Notes: generated by a model not told the origin, from the sequence alone. DNA of 43,830 nucleotides from an uncultured Bacteroidota bacterium (GCA_902793295.1 CADBDA010000017.1:1-43830), one strand, 5' to 3'; counted from the first letter of the stretch, positions 8,176 to 17,563 are shown. Translations and numbers: made by a program.

Positions 8176-9348
8176 ATGAAGAAAAAAATCATCTCCATAG
8201 CGCTTCTGGCAGCAATGTCTCTTCCGGCATTGGCTCAGCAAAGCGGTTCTTGCAACATCCAGTCGTCAACCGAAAAGATACTGCAGAACGAAACTCCCGG
8301 ACAATGGCTCGACAGCGCTCCGGCCAAGAGCAAGAAGGCCAAGAACATCATCATCATCATTGGCGACGGCATGGGCACCGCCCAAGTGTACGCCTCCGTG
8401 GTGGCCCAAAAGGGAGCTTCCAACTTCCTCCGCTTCCCCTTCTCCGGTTTTTCGCGCACCTATTCGCACAACAAATACACCACAGACAGCGGCGCCGGCG
8501 GTACCGCCATCACATGCGGCCGCAAGACCGACAACTATCACATCGGCATGCTACCCGACGGCACCCCCATCCCCTCTTTCCTCTCCATGCTTCACGACAT
8601 GGGACTTTCAACCGGCTTTGTGGTGACCAGCAGCGTCCTCGACGCCACCCCGGCTTCGACCTACGCCCATGTGCCCTATCGTAAGATGTACGACACCATC
8701 AGCCTCCAAATGTCGCAATGCGACTTCGACGTGATGATCGGCGGCGGCGTACACAACTTCCGCCCCGAAAACCGCAAGGACGGGCTCAACCCCATCGACA
8801 CACTCCTCCGTCGCGGTTACGACATCGCCTATAGCCTGGAGGACATGAAACGTTCCAACGCCAAACGATTGGTGACTTTCTTCTGCGAAAACTACTACGG
8901 CCCCATCGCTCCCGGTCGCGACCCCATCCTGGCCGAAGGTACCCGTAAAGCGCTGGACATCCTTTCAAAAGACCCCGACGGATTCGCCATGATGATTGAG
9001 GGTTCACAAATCGACTGGGCATGTCACAACAACGACGCCCCCTACATGCAGGCCGAACTGGCCGACTTCGAATCCATGCTCGCCATCGTCCTTGACTTCG
9101 CCGAAAAAGACGGCAACACTCTTGTCGTCGTCACTGCCGACCACGAAACGGGCGGACTAGTCCTTCTGGGTGGCGACATCGAAAAGGGCCGCAACGAATG
9201 CAAATACATCACCGACGGCCACTCGGGCGTCATGGTGCCCGTCTTCGCTTTCGGACCCGGCGCCGAACAGTTCTCCGGCATACAGAACAATATCGACATC
9301 CTGCCCAAAATCCTCAACATCATGGGCCGCAAAACGTACCTCAACTAA
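8176..9348 (+). CDS. Alkaline phosphatase, periplasmic
   Basis: The 390-aa protein is a metal-dependent phosphomonoesterase of the PhoA superfamily, expected to release phosphate from organic esters in the periplasm. A signal peptide (MKKKIISIALLAAMSLPALA) precedes the catalytic domain. Visible motifs are IIIIIGDGMG (metal-binding Asp), TTDSGAGGTAI with nucleophile Ser105, IEGSQIDWACHNND (metal ligands), TADHETGG (Asp/His ligands) and the late His in DGHSGVMVPVFAFG. It is shorter than E. coli PhoA and lacks some of its insertions, as is usual in Bacteroidetes. The gene begins 75 bases after the preceding low-complexity gene and ends 21 bases before the next gene, consistent with one transcript. 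Confidence 0.92.
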   Translation: MKKKIISIALLAAMSLPALAQQSGSCNIQSSTEKILQNETPGQWLDSAPAKSKKAKNIIIIIGDGMGTAQVYASVVAQKGASNFLRFPFSGFSRTYSHNKYTTDSGAGGTAITCGRKTDNYHIGMLPDGTPIPSFLSMLHDMGLSTGFVVTSSVLDATPASTYAHVPYRKMYDTISLQMSQCDFDVMIGGGVHNFRPENRKDGLNPIDTLLRRGYDIAYSLEDMKRSNAKRLVTFFCENYYGPIAPGRDPILAEGTRKALDILSKDPDGFAMMIEGSQIDWACHNNDAPYMQAELADFESMLAIVLDFAEKDGNTLVVVTADHETGGLVLLGGDIEKGRNECKYITDGHSGVMVPVFAFGPGAEQFSGIQNNIDILPKILNIMGRKTYLN

Positions 9349-9369
9349 TAAAGGTCACCATTTCCAATT

Positions 9370-10182
9370 ATGAAATCATTCCGTTTCCTTTCCATCTTTG
9401 TCTGTGCAGTGCTTTTCTGTTCTGCCAGCATCCATGCCCAGGTCAAGCTCACCAAAGACACCCTAGACTCCCCTTACTTCGGCTTCCATTTCAGCACCCT
9501 ATTCCCTTCCGACGACCTCTCGACCGAGAACGGCATGCACGACTTATATGAATCGCCCTTCCTCCGTTTCGGTATCGACGCGGGCTGGAAAACAAAATCC
9601 AATTGGTTGATGACTCTCGAAGGCGGCCTCACCATCGGCAACGACAACCTTCGCAACAGGGCCGAACGTATGCCTGCTGCCTTTTCCACCGATGCGGTTC
9701 CTTTCGTTATCGGATCTAACGGCATCGACGCCAACGCCACATGCTACAACCGCGGTCTCGACCTCCGCATTGGGGGCGGCCGCATCTTTACCCTTGGCAG
9801 AAACAACCCCAATTCGGGCATCGTGACAAGGTTGTCGGCGGGCATCATGCAACAGAAGACCATCTTCGTCATGAACGATGCCACAGCTCCTCAGCTTGAA
9901 GGCGACTACGCTCGCCTCTACGACCACAAGCGCAGGGGATTCACCCTTACCGAAAGCATCGGCTACTGGTTCATGAGCAACTATTCCAACTTGATCAATT
10001 TCTATGTGGCATTCGAAGTGACACAATGTTGGAACCACTCGGTTCGTGATTACGTCATCGACAACGTGATGGGTCTCAGCGGCCCCGACGACACCAAATA
10101 CTTTGACCTCATCTACGGCATCAAGATTTGCTGGATGTTCCCCCTCAAGGGCAAAACGGCCTACGACTACTATTTCTACTAA
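9370..10182 (+). CDS. Putative outer-membrane beta-barrel protein
   Basis: This 270-aa protein is not recognised by name. It has a signal peptide (MKSFRFLSIFVCAVLFCSASIHAQ). The mature part is rich in alternating polar/hydrophobic strands (for example SNWLMTLEGGLTIG, GIVTRLSAGIMQQ, NLINFYVAFEVTQC) and ends in YDYYFY, the aromatic C-terminus usual for outer-membrane barrels. It sits directly before waaA, with 30 bases between, and after the alkaline phosphatase, inside an envelope-biogenesis group. The barrel assignment is inference from strand pattern and C-terminus. Confidence 0.65.
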   Translation: MKSFRFLSIFVCAVLFCSASIHAQVKLTKDTLDSPYFGFHFSTLFPSDDLSTENGMHDLYESPFLRFGIDAGWKTKSNWLMTLEGGLTIGNDNLRNRAERMPAAFSTDAVPFVIGSNGIDANATCYNRGLDLRIGGGRIFTLGRNNPNSGIVTRLSAGIMQQKTIFVMNDATAPQLEGDYARLYDHKRRGFTLTESIGYWFMSNYSNLINFYVAFEVTQCWNHSVRDYVIDNVMGLSGPDDTKYFDLIYGIKICWMFPLKGKTAYDYYFY

Positions 10183-10212
10183 TCACCCAAGCATCATTCC
10201 GAATTCTTCAAA

Positions 10213-11484
10213 ATGCGATTATTCTATTCTTCTGCTATCGCCTGCTATGCCGCCGCTGTCCGTCTGGCAGCCCCTTTCAACGAGAAAGCCTCCGCACTCT
10301 CTCGTGGTTGGAAGCATTGGCACCGCCGTTTCCCGGCCGAGAAGCTCGCGGGGTGCAAGACGGCTTGGTTCCATGCCTCCTCTCTGGGCGAATTTGAACA
10401 AGCTCGCCCCGTGATGGAATCCTTCCGCGCCAACCACCCCGACTACAAGATATGCCTCTCCTTCTTCTCCCCGTCGGGCTTCGAAATAAGGAAAGACTAC
10501 CCGGGCGCCGACGTGGTTTGCTATCTGCCGCCCGACACCCGCCGCAATGCACGCCGATGGATGCAGCTGGTTCATCCCGACATCTCGTTCTTCGTCAAAT
10601 ACGACTTCTGGTTCAACTATCTGCAAGCGCTGAAACAGAACAATATACCCACTTTTATCTTCTCTGCCATATTCCGTCCCTCCCAGTATTTCTTCCGCTG
10701 GTACGGCGGTTGGTTTGCTCGACAACTGCATTGCTATTCCCATCTTTTTGTCCAAAACGAGACATCGCTCCAACTGCTCCACAGCATCGGCATCAACCAC
10801 TGCTCCATTGCCGGCGACACACGCTTCGACCGCGTCAACGACATCGCCCGTCAGGCCCAACCGATTCCTGTCGTAGAACGTTTCGTTGAATCGGGACGCT
10901 CCAACAGCGACGCCCCTGGCAGGGTCCTCATCGCAGGCAGCTCGTGGGAACCCGACGAGGCCAATATCCGTCAATTTCTCGACAACTACAAGAAACCGCT
11001 TAAAGTCATTCTCGCGCCCCACATGATCGGCAAAGAGCATCTCGCCTCCATCGAACGGCTCTTCGAAGACTATGGTTGCGTTCGCTATTCCCAATTGGCC
11101 GCGGCCGACAACAATTCCGAATTGTTCGGACGGCAAGTGCTCATCATCGACAACATCGGCATGCTTTCTGCCATCTACCGCTACGCCACGGTGGCATACA
11201 TCGGGGGTGGCTTCGGCAAAGGCATCCACAACATACTGGAGGCCGCCGTCTACAGCTGTCCAGTTTGCTTCGGTCCCAACTACCACAAATTCCAGGAAGC
11301 CTGCCAGCTGATCGAGCTGCAGGGGGCTAAGAGCTACTCCGAACCGGCCCAACTGACCGCCATCCTCAGCCAGTGGTTCGACGATGACAACGCCCGCCAC
11401 GCGGCGGCGACAGCTTGTCACGACTATATGCACCACAATTTGGGCGCCACACAAACAATCATCGCTAAGGTCGAAAATGTATGA
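10213..11484 (+). CDS. waaA: Kdo transferase (lipid A 3-deoxy-D-manno-octulosonic acid transferase)
   Basis: This 423-aa GT-B glycosyltransferase adds Kdo from CMP-Kdo to lipid IVA on the cytoplasmic face of the inner membrane, starting the LPS core. The N-terminal half carries FHASSLGEFEQARP with Glu60, the conserved catalytic acidic residue, and later FVKYDFWFNYL. The C-terminal half shows AGSSWEPDE, LAPHMIGKEH, LIIDNIGMLSAIYRYA and AYIGGGFGKGIHNILE, the CMP-Kdo-binding region. Length is normal for the family. Its stop codon overlaps the next start in an ATGA, so it is translationally linked to tamL. Confidence 0.95.
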   Translation: MRLFYSSAIACYAAAVRLAAPFNEKASALSRGWKHWHRRFPAEKLAGCKTAWFHASSLGEFEQARPVMESFRANHPDYKICLSFFSPSGFEIRKDYPGADVVCYLPPDTRRNARRWMQLVHPDISFFVKYDFWFNYLQALKQNNIPTFIFSAIFRPSQYFFRWYGGWFARQLHCYSHLFVQNETSLQLLHSIGINHCSIAGDTRFDRVNDIARQAQPIPVVERFVESGRSNSDAPGRVLIAGSSWEPDEANIRQFLDNYKKPLKVILAPHMIGKEHLASIERLFEDYGCVRYSQLAAADNNSELFGRQVLIIDNIGMLSAIYRYATVAYIGGGFGKGIHNILEAAVYSCPVCFGPNYHKFQEACQLIELQGAKSYSEPAQLTAILSQWFDDDNARHAAATACHDYMHHNLGATQTIIAKVENV

Positions 11485-13907
11485 TACACACCCCGTCGCC
11501 ATCCTTCACCTCTAAGGCCGTCAAAGCCATGCTCTGCTGCCTCGTGCTCCTCTGCATCGGAGCATGCAGCAACGTAGAGAAGTTTATCCGTGGCGACGAA
11601 CGGATACTGAGCAGCAACCAGTTTCTGGTGGAGATGCCCGACGGCAAAGAACAACCTGCCGAAATCAAAGAGGCACTCAAAGATGTACGACGCTATGCAC
11701 GCCAAAAGCCTAACACGCGACCTCTGGGGTTACTCCCACGCATCTCCATGCACATCTACTGCCTCTCCAACCCTGCCGACTCCAACTGGCTCAACCGCTA
11801 CCTGAGGCGCCAAGGACAGGCACCGGTCATTTACGACGAGTTCGCCACCATGCAAACCGCCGAACAAATCAAGGATCTGCTGGAAAGCAAAGGGTGTTTC
11901 CGTTCCAGCGTTTCCTTCGACACCACCCACCTGCGCAAACACGACGTCAAGGTGGCTTACCACATCGTCCCTGAACCCCGATACCGTATTGACACCGTGA
12001 CCTTCCACGCCGCAACGCCAGCGGTGGAGAAACTGCTACGCAACTGGCAGAACGAATGCCTCATCAAATCGGGCGACTACTACGACCAAGACGTGCTTGA
12101 CGCCGAACGGTCCCAACTGGTCGAACGGCTCCGCAACCAGGGTTACTACTACGCCTCACCCGAACTGGTCTCCTACCTGGTCGACACCGCCTTCGAAGAC
12201 CACCGGCTTACCATCCGTCTCAACGTCCGCAATCCAAGGTTCGCCGATTCTACCCGACAAATATCGTCCCGTCCCCTACAACAATACCGCATCGACAACA
12301 TCTACATCTATCCCAACACCTCCGCTTCTTCGAACGGCGTCATCGGTCATTTCGACACCGTATACGACGACTACAGTTTCCGTAACCGCACCACACGATA
12401 CCAGTTCCTCTACAACCAGCTGATGGCCATCAACCCGCACGTTATCGGCCGATCCCTTTTCCTCTTCCAAGGACAACTGTATCGCCCACGCAGCATCGAA
12501 CGCACCTACAGCTCGCTTCTCAGCCTCCGCAATTTCAAATACATCAACCTCGAGTTTTCCGAATCGCCCAACAGCTCCGACACCAACAGGCTGCTCAACG
12601 CCAAAGTCAGGCTGCTCAACGCCAAGCGGCAACGTCTTTCGGCTTCGGTCGAAATCAACAACTCGTCGCCCTTCGGCGAACAATACGAGGGTCTGATGAG
12701 CGGCAACTTCGGACTTGAAACGAAACTCAGCTACCAGAACAAGAATCTTTTTGGTGGCGCCGAACTGTTCAAAGCGGAATATTCGCTGCTTATCGAACTT
12801 CCGAAACTGGCTTTCCGCCACAATGACAACAACCTGCGAGAAAATGTCAGCAGCTTTGAGAACGGGCTCGACCTCTCCATCGACCTGCCAACCTTCCTTT
12901 TCCCCTTCACAGGCAACATCCTCTGGCACCGCATGCGTCCCCACACCGTTTTCACCCTCGGTGCCAACTACCAGTACCGCAACTACTTCGAACGCATCCT
13001 CTTCAATTCCAGCTTCGGTTACAGCTGGAGCCACGACCAGCACGCCCACCAGCTCTTGCCCCTCGAGATGACGTTTGTCCGATTCTTCAACATCGACAGC
13101 ACCTTCCGCTCCCGAATGGAGAGCCTAAGCGACGCCCGCGTCAAATACCAGTACAGCGACCACTTCATCATGGACGCTCGCTATGACTACGTCTACAACA
13201 CACAAGTTTACAACACTCGCACCAACTTCAACTACATTCATCTCTCGGTCGAGACAGCAGGCAACCTGCTCTATGCCGTCAGTTCCCTCACCAAAGGCGC
13301 CACCGACGACAACGGTATCCGACAGACCTTTGGCGTTCCCTTCTCTCAATACGTGCGATTCAACGCCGAATACAAACACTACTTCTATCTGGGCGAACGC
13401 TCCACCTTCGTCACACGATTCATGCTCGGCGCCGGACTCCCCTACGCCAACTCCTCGGTCATGCCCTTCGAAAAAAGCTTCTACGGCGGTGGCCCCACCA
13501 CCATCCGCGCATGGCATCTTCGCCACCTCGGCCCTGGCAACTACCGCAACTCCGACAACAGCCTCCTCGAACGGGTCGGCGACATCCAACTGGTGGCCAA
13601 TCTCGAATACCGGTTCCCCGTCGTCTCCATCATCGAAGGGGCTCTGTTCTCTGACTTCGGAAACGTATGGCTCTTCAACGAGTCAGACGAATTCCCCGAC
13701 GGCAACTTCCGTTTCCGTGACCTTCACAAAAGCATCGCTTGCGGCATCGGTCTCGGCATCCGCGCCAACATCTCCATTCTCACCCTCCGTTGCGATATCG
13801 CCATACCACTCTACGACCCCGGCACCGACCCCGACAAACACTGGCGCATACCCTATTGGAAATTCAACCAACTGACGTTCAACTTCGGTATTGACTACCC
13901 ATTCTAG
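11481..13907 (+). CDS. tamL: TamL, lipoprotein form of TamA/BamA-family outer-membrane assembly protein
   Basis: The 808-aa protein is an Omp85-superfamily barrel with an N-terminal lipobox (LLCIGAC, Cys29), the mark of TamL, the Bacteroidetes counterpart of TamA that works with TamB in outer-membrane assembly. After the lipid anchor come periplasmic POTRA-like segments (about residues 95-350, with YHIVPEPRYRIDTV and a strand-rich repeat). The C-terminal barrel begins near LSYQNKNLFGGAELF. It holds the Omp85 hallmark FYGGGPTTIRAW and ends NQLTFNFGIDYPF, a terminal Phe signature. The start overlaps the waaA stop (ATGA), so the pair is co-translated and LPS core synthesis is tied to outer-membrane assembly in one transcript. 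Confidence 0.9.
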   Translation: MIHTPSPSFTSKAVKAMLCCLVLLCIGACSNVEKFIRGDERILSSNQFLVEMPDGKEQPAEIKEALKDVRRYARQKPNTRPLGLLPRISMHIYCLSNPADSNWLNRYLRRQGQAPVIYDEFATMQTAEQIKDLLESKGCFRSSVSFDTTHLRKHDVKVAYHIVPEPRYRIDTVTFHAATPAVEKLLRNWQNECLIKSGDYYDQDVLDAERSQLVERLRNQGYYYASPELVSYLVDTAFEDHRLTIRLNVRNPRFADSTRQISSRPLQQYRIDNIYIYPNTSASSNGVIGHFDTVYDDYSFRNRTTRYQFLYNQLMAINPHVIGRSLFLFQGQLYRPRSIERTYSSLLSLRNFKYINLEFSESPNSSDTNRLLNAKVRLLNAKRQRLSASVEINNSSPFGEQYEGLMSGNFGLETKLSYQNKNLFGGAELFKAEYSLLIELPKLAFRHNDNNLRENVSSFENGLDLSIDLPTFLFPFTGNILWHRMRPHTVFTLGANYQYRNYFERILFNSSFGYSWSHDQHAHQLLPLEMTFVRFFNIDSTFRSRMESLSDARVKYQYSDHFIMDARYDYVYNTQVYNTRTNFNYIHLSVETAGNLLYAVSSLTKGATDDNGIRQTFGVPFSQYVRFNAEYKHYFYLGERSTFVTRFMLGAGLPYANSSVMPFEKSFYGGGPTTIRAWHLRHLGPGNYRNSDNSLLERVGDIQLVANLEYRFPVVSIIEGALFSDFGNVWLFNESDEFPDGNFRFRDLHKSIACGIGLGIRANISILTLRCDIAIPLYDPGTDPDKHWRIPYWKFNQLTFNFGIDYPF

Positions 13908-14002
13908 AAATCCCCTCCCAAATATGCATTTCACAATGCATTGTGCCAAACCAATCTTCAATCCTGACAATTGTTATTTTTTCAATATTTTAAATTAAAA
14001 TA

Positions 14003-14977
14003 ATGTTTTCCTCTTTAGAATTACAACAAAAAGTGCAGCAGCTCTTCGCTGACGAAAACTTCCTCCACGAACCCCGCCAGCTCTATGAGCCTATCGCCTA
14101 TACCCTCTCTTTAGGTGGCAAACGTATCCGCCCGTTCCTGCTCCTCGCAGCCACCGACCTCTTCGGCGGGGACATCGACATGGCGGCCAACTATGCCATC
14201 GGCATCGAAACGTTCCACAACTTCACCCTCCTCCACGACGACCTTATGGACCGTTCGCCCATACGCCGCGGACAGCCTACCGTCTACCGCAAATGGAACG
14301 ACAATATCGCCATTCTTTCTGGCGACGCCATGAACATACTCGCCTGGCGCTACTTCATCAAAAAACAGCACCCGAACCTGCTGCCCATCCTCCAAACATT
14401 CGAACAAACCAGCATGCAAATATGCGAAGGCCAGCAGTATGACATGGACTTCGAAACACGCGACGACGTCTCCATTCCAGAATACATGGAGATGATACGC
14501 CTGAAAACAGCCGTCCTTCTCGCCGCAGCTCTCAAAATCGGCGCCCTCGCCGCCTGCGCCCCCGACGACGATATCCAGAATCTCTACCAATTCGGAATCA
14601 ACATCGGCCTCGCCTTCCAACTGCGCGACGACCTGCTCGACGCCTACGGCGACATCGCCACCTTCGGCAAGCAGACAGGCACTGATATCAAAGACAACAA
14701 AAAAACATTCCTCTACCTCCAGGCCCTCGAAAAAGCCGATCCCTCCCAACAGCAATTGCTCACATCGCTCTTCAAGACGCAACCCGACAACCCGCAACAG
14801 AAAATCAACCAAGTCATAGACACCTACAACACCCTCAACATCCGAAAGGATGTCGAAGAGCGCATCGCTCAGCTCCACTCCCAAGCCGCCACCTGTCTTG
14901 ACAGTATTCACCGCCCCGACGAAGCCAAAGAAGTGCTACGCCAAATGGCTGCAAAACTGCTCGACAGAAATGTCTGA
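14003..14977 (+). CDS. Polyprenyl diphosphate synthase (short-chain isoprenyl synthase)
   Basis: The 324-aa enzyme condenses isopentenyl diphosphate onto allylic diphosphates to make isoprenoid precursors. The first Asp-rich motif is LLHDDLMDRSPIRRGQPTVY with Asp79, the second is QLRDDLLDAYGD with Asp209; GGKRIRPFLLL is the substrate-binding segment. There is no two-residue insertion in the first DDxxD. An aromatic residue (Phe) lies five positions before it, which in this family tends to limit the product to C15-C20; chain length is therefore inferred as short but not certain. The gene stands 95 bases after tamL, in an AT-rich gap without a terminator, so it may share that transcript or have its own promoter. 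Confidence 0.88.
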   Translation: MFSSLELQQKVQQLFADENFLHEPRQLYEPIAYTLSLGGKRIRPFLLLAATDLFGGDIDMAANYAIGIETFHNFTLLHDDLMDRSPIRRGQPTVYRKWNDNIAILSGDAMNILAWRYFIKKQHPNLLPILQTFEQTSMQICEGQQYDMDFETRDDVSIPEYMEMIRLKTAVLLAAALKIGALAACAPDDDIQNLYQFGINIGLAFQLRDDLLDAYGDIATFGKQTGTDIKDNKKTFLYLQALEKADPSQQQLLTSLFKTQPDNPQQKINQVIDTYNTLNIRKDVEERIAQLHSQAATCLDSIHRPDEAKEVLRQMAAKLLDRNV

Positions 14978-15094
14978 CGGCCGCCCCCACTTCATCGAAC
15001 TAATTCATAGACATTTATCAAATCTCGAGAGCATAAAAACCCTACGTTTTCAAAAAAAATAGCAAAAAAACTTTCTCAGTTACAAATATATTGC

Positions 15095-15102
15095 TACATT
15101 TG
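15095..15102 (+). promoter_or_regulatory. Bacteroidetes-type -7 element upstream of exbB
   Basis: TACATTTG matches TAnnTTTG and lies 64 bases before the exbB ATG, in an AT-rich 189-base gap. It is the likely promoter of the ExbB/ExbD operon. Confidence 0.5.
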
Positions 15103-15166
15103 CAAATGTATTGTAAAAATATAGAAACAATTTAACTAATTAATAATTAATACATTAAAAACAACC

Positions 15167-15994
15167 ATGAAAAAAGTAATTGCTTTAATGTCGATAATTG
15201 GATTATTGACATTCACCAATCTGAACAGTGTTATGGCTCAGGACGCAAAAAATGCCAATGAAGCCCAAACTGAACAAGTGGCTACCGACAGCAACGCCGC
15301 TGCCACCGTCGACAGCAACGCCGCTGTGGCTGAAACTCCCGCCGTCGAAGAGGCTACCGAAGACAAATCTTTCCACGAAGTGCTGAAAGAAAAATACATC
15401 CAAGGTGGTGCAGGCTGGATGACCCCCGTGCTCCTCTGCCTCATCCTCGGTATGGCTCTCGTCATTGAGCGTATCATCTACCTCAACATGGCTACCACCA
15501 ATGTCAACAAACTTCTCGAAGGCATCGAGAACAATGTGAGCAAAGGCGACTATGCTGCTGCTAAAGAACTCTGCCGCAACACCCGCGGTCCTGTGGCCAG
15601 CATCTTCTACCAAGGTCTCGACCGTGTTGACGAAGGTCTTGAAAACGTCGAAAAAGCTGTTACCTCCTATGGTGGTGTCCAGATGGCTCGCCTCGAGGCC
15701 AACCTCACTTGGATTGCCCTGTTCATCGCTCTGGCTCCCTCCTTCGGATTCCTCGGTACCGTTATCGGTATGGTCCAGGCATTCGATGATATCGAAAAAG
15801 CTGGTGATATCAGCCCGACCGTCGTCGCTGGTGGTATGAAGGTGGCTCTGTTGACAACCGTCTTCGGTCTTATCGTCGCTATCATCCTTCAGATTTTCTA
15901 CAACTATCTCCTCACCAAAATCGAAAGTCTCGTTTCTCAAATGGAAGATGGCTCCATCACCTTCATGGACATCCTCATCAAGAACAAAAGATAA
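15167..15994 (+). CDS. exbB: ExbB / TolQ / MotA-family proton channel subunit
   Basis: The 275-aa inner-membrane protein forms, with ExbD, a proton-driven motor that energises outer-membrane transport or envelope maintenance. It begins with a signal-peptide-like segment (MKKVIALMSIIGLLTFTNLN) and an Ala/Glu/Asn-rich linker to about residue 65. The first MotA-type span follows (GWMTPVLLCLILGMALVIERI), then a cytoplasmic loop with GDYAAAKELCRNTRGPVASI, and the last two spans around WIALFIALAPSFGFLGTVIGMV and VALLTTVFGLIVAIILQIFYNYL. Conserved family features (GxxGTVxGM, the Thr-rich last helix) are present. It opens a four-gene unit; no TonB gene is in the operon. Confidence 0.9.
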   Translation: MKKVIALMSIIGLLTFTNLNSVMAQDAKNANEAQTEQVATDSNAAATVDSNAAVAETPAVEEATEDKSFHEVLKEKYIQGGAGWMTPVLLCLILGMALVIERIIYLNMATTNVNKLLEGIENNVSKGDYAAAKELCRNTRGPVASIFYQGLDRVDEGLENVEKAVTSYGGVQMARLEANLTWIALFIALAPSFGFLGTVIGMVQAFDDIEKAGDISPTVVAGGMKVALLTTVFGLIVAIILQIFYNYLLTKIESLVSQMEDGSITFMDILIKNKR

Positions 15995-16048
15995 TAGTGT
16001 AAGGATAATAGAAACCAATTATTAACTAATTAAATTCCCTTACCTGTT

Positions 16049-16474
16049 ATGAAAGAATCCACAAGAAAAATAATCACCTGGATTAGCCTTGCATTTGCAC
16101 TGATCATGTCAGTATTTGCAATCCTTTTCGCAGCCAACCAGGAAAAATTCGGGGGCATGTTCGACATCGCCTTCTGGGGACTTATCTGCCTTGTCTGCCT
16201 TAGCCTTGTCCTCTGGCTTTTCTACGGCATCCTGAAGGTGGTCAAGAATCCTAAGAAACCCCTTATTGCTGCTGGCATCATCATCGTTGTGATCGGTGCT
16301 GCTTTCCTTCTTGCCAATGGCGACTCCATGCCGCAAGATTTCCTCACTCGTTACGAAACAAGTGAAAGCACTGCAAAACTTATCTCCACAGCTTGCTACA
16401 CCACCTATTTCGTGGTCCTCGCTTCTGTTGTGCTGATGATTTTTGCCGAAATTTCCAAAGCATTTAAAAAATAA
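16049..16474 (+). CDS. Small integral membrane protein in the ExbB/ExbD operon
   Basis: The 141-aa protein has four hydrophobic stretches (near residues 9-28, 40-63, 71-89 and 116-136) and a short Lys-rich C-terminus. I do not recognise a named family. It lies 54 bases after exbB and 7 bases before the first exbD, so it is almost surely co-transcribed with them. Its position suggests an accessory part of the same inner-membrane complex, but this is inference from neighbourhood only. Confidence 0.7.
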   Translation: MKESTRKIITWISLAFALIMSVFAILFAANQEKFGGMFDIAFWGLICLVCLSLVLWLFYGILKVVKNPKKPLIAAGIIIVVIGAAFLLANGDSMPQDFLTRYETSESTAKLISTACYTTYFVVLASVVLMIFAEISKAFKK

Positions 16475-16481
16475 CTAAATT

Positions 16482-17072
16482 ATGGCTAAAAGAGCAACTC
16501 CTGGTTTAAATACTAGTTCGATGGCCGATATCTCGTTCCTGCTGCTGACATTCTTCCTTATGACCTCCAGCATCAACACTGATATGGGTATCGCTCGGCG
16601 TCTGCCTCCACCGCTGCCGCCGTCATTTACACCGCCGGATGTTCGTGAGCGTAATATTTTCATTGTTAAGATCAATCGTAGCGACCTTATACTTTTCAAC
16701 AAGGAAATTCCTGTAGATAAAGAAACGGCTCTCTCTCTGTTGAAAGACCGTGCTAAAGAATTCTTGGGCAACCCCCAGAATCGCGAAGACCTTCCCCAAA
16801 AAGAGAATGTCAACATCAAATATCTCGGCAACTATCCTGTATCGAAAGGCGTCATCTCGCTGCAAAATGACCGCGGTACTTCCTACGAGACCTATTTCCG
16901 TGTCCAGAACGAACTCACCGCTGCCATCAATGAAATGCGCGACGAACTGGCTAAAGAAAGATTTAGCAAATCATATATTGACTTAGACACCGCACGTCAG
17001 CACGCTATCGACAAGGCTATCCCTGTCGCTATCTCCGAGGCTGAACCTGCAAATAAGGGAGGAGGAAAATAA
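16482..17072 (+). CDS. exbD: ExbD / TolR-family protein, first copy
   Basis: The 196-aa protein has the ExbD layout: short cytoplasmic N-terminus (MAKRATPGLNTSSMADISFL), one membrane helix, and a periplasmic domain. The helix holds the Asp (in SSMADISFLLLTFFLM) that carries protons in ExbD/TolR. The periplasmic part includes a Pro-rich stretch (RLPPPLPPSFTPP) and a longer middle region than the second copy. The stop overlaps the next ATG (TAATG), so the two ExbD proteins are translationally coupled and probably form a mixed dimer with ExbB. Confidence 0.88.
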   Translation: MAKRATPGLNTSSMADISFLLLTFFLMTSSINTDMGIARRLPPPLPPSFTPPDVRERNIFIVKINRSDLILFNKEIPVDKETALSLLKDRAKEFLGNPQNREDLPQKENVNIKYLGNYPVSKGVISLQNDRGTSYETYFRVQNELTAAINEMRDELAKERFSKSYIDLDTARQHAIDKAIPVAISEAEPANKGGGK

Positions 17073-17545
17073 TGGCACGTTTCAAACAAAAAAATGATAA
17101 AGGTACGCCCGGTCTCAACATGGGCTCCATGTCTGATATTATTTTCATGCTCCTCTTCTTCTTCATGGTGATCACCACCATGCGCGAGAGCACCCTCTTC
17201 GTGAAAATCAACGCCCCTAAAGGCTCTGAAGTGGTTAAACTGGAGAAGAAAAGTCTGGTCGCCTACATCAACATCGGTGTTCCTCAAGAAAGCTACGTCG
17301 CCAAGTATGGTACCGAACCGCGTATCCAGCTTAACGACCAAATCTCCGAAGTGTCCGACATCCGTCATTTCGTTGAAGAGGAAAAAGCACAGCGTAGTGG
17401 TGTCGAAAAGGACCTCCTCACCTTTGCAATCAAAGCTGACTGCAACGTCAAGATGGGTACCATTACCGACATCAAACAGGAACTCCGTGCTAGCAACGCC
17501 CTCAAGATCTTCTACAACGCATCCAAAGACGCACGTAAGAAGTAA
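17072..17545 (+). CDS. exbD: ExbD / TolR-family protein, second copy
   Basis: The 157-aa protein repeats the ExbD plan: GTPGLNMGSMSDIIFMLLFF with the conserved membrane Asp, one membrane helix, then a compact periplasmic domain ending ALKIFYNASKDARKK. It is shorter than the first copy and lacks its Pro-rich stretch. Paired, unequal ExbD genes after one ExbB are frequent in Bacteroidetes. It is the last gene of the unit and is followed by a strong terminator. Confidence 0.88.
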   Translation: MARFKQKNDKGTPGLNMGSMSDIIFMLLFFFMVITTMRESTLFVKINAPKGSEVVKLEKKSLVAYINIGVPQESYVAKYGTEPRIQLNDQISEVSDIRHFVEEEKAQRSGVEKDLLTFAIKADCNVKMGTITDIKQELRASNALKIFYNASKDARKK

Positions 17546-17563
17546 CGCTTATTTCCCTATAGC

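Noticed and set aside
10219..11502. 427-codon minus-strand frame opposite waaA
   Set aside because: Shadow of waaA caused by codon bias; no motif or signal.
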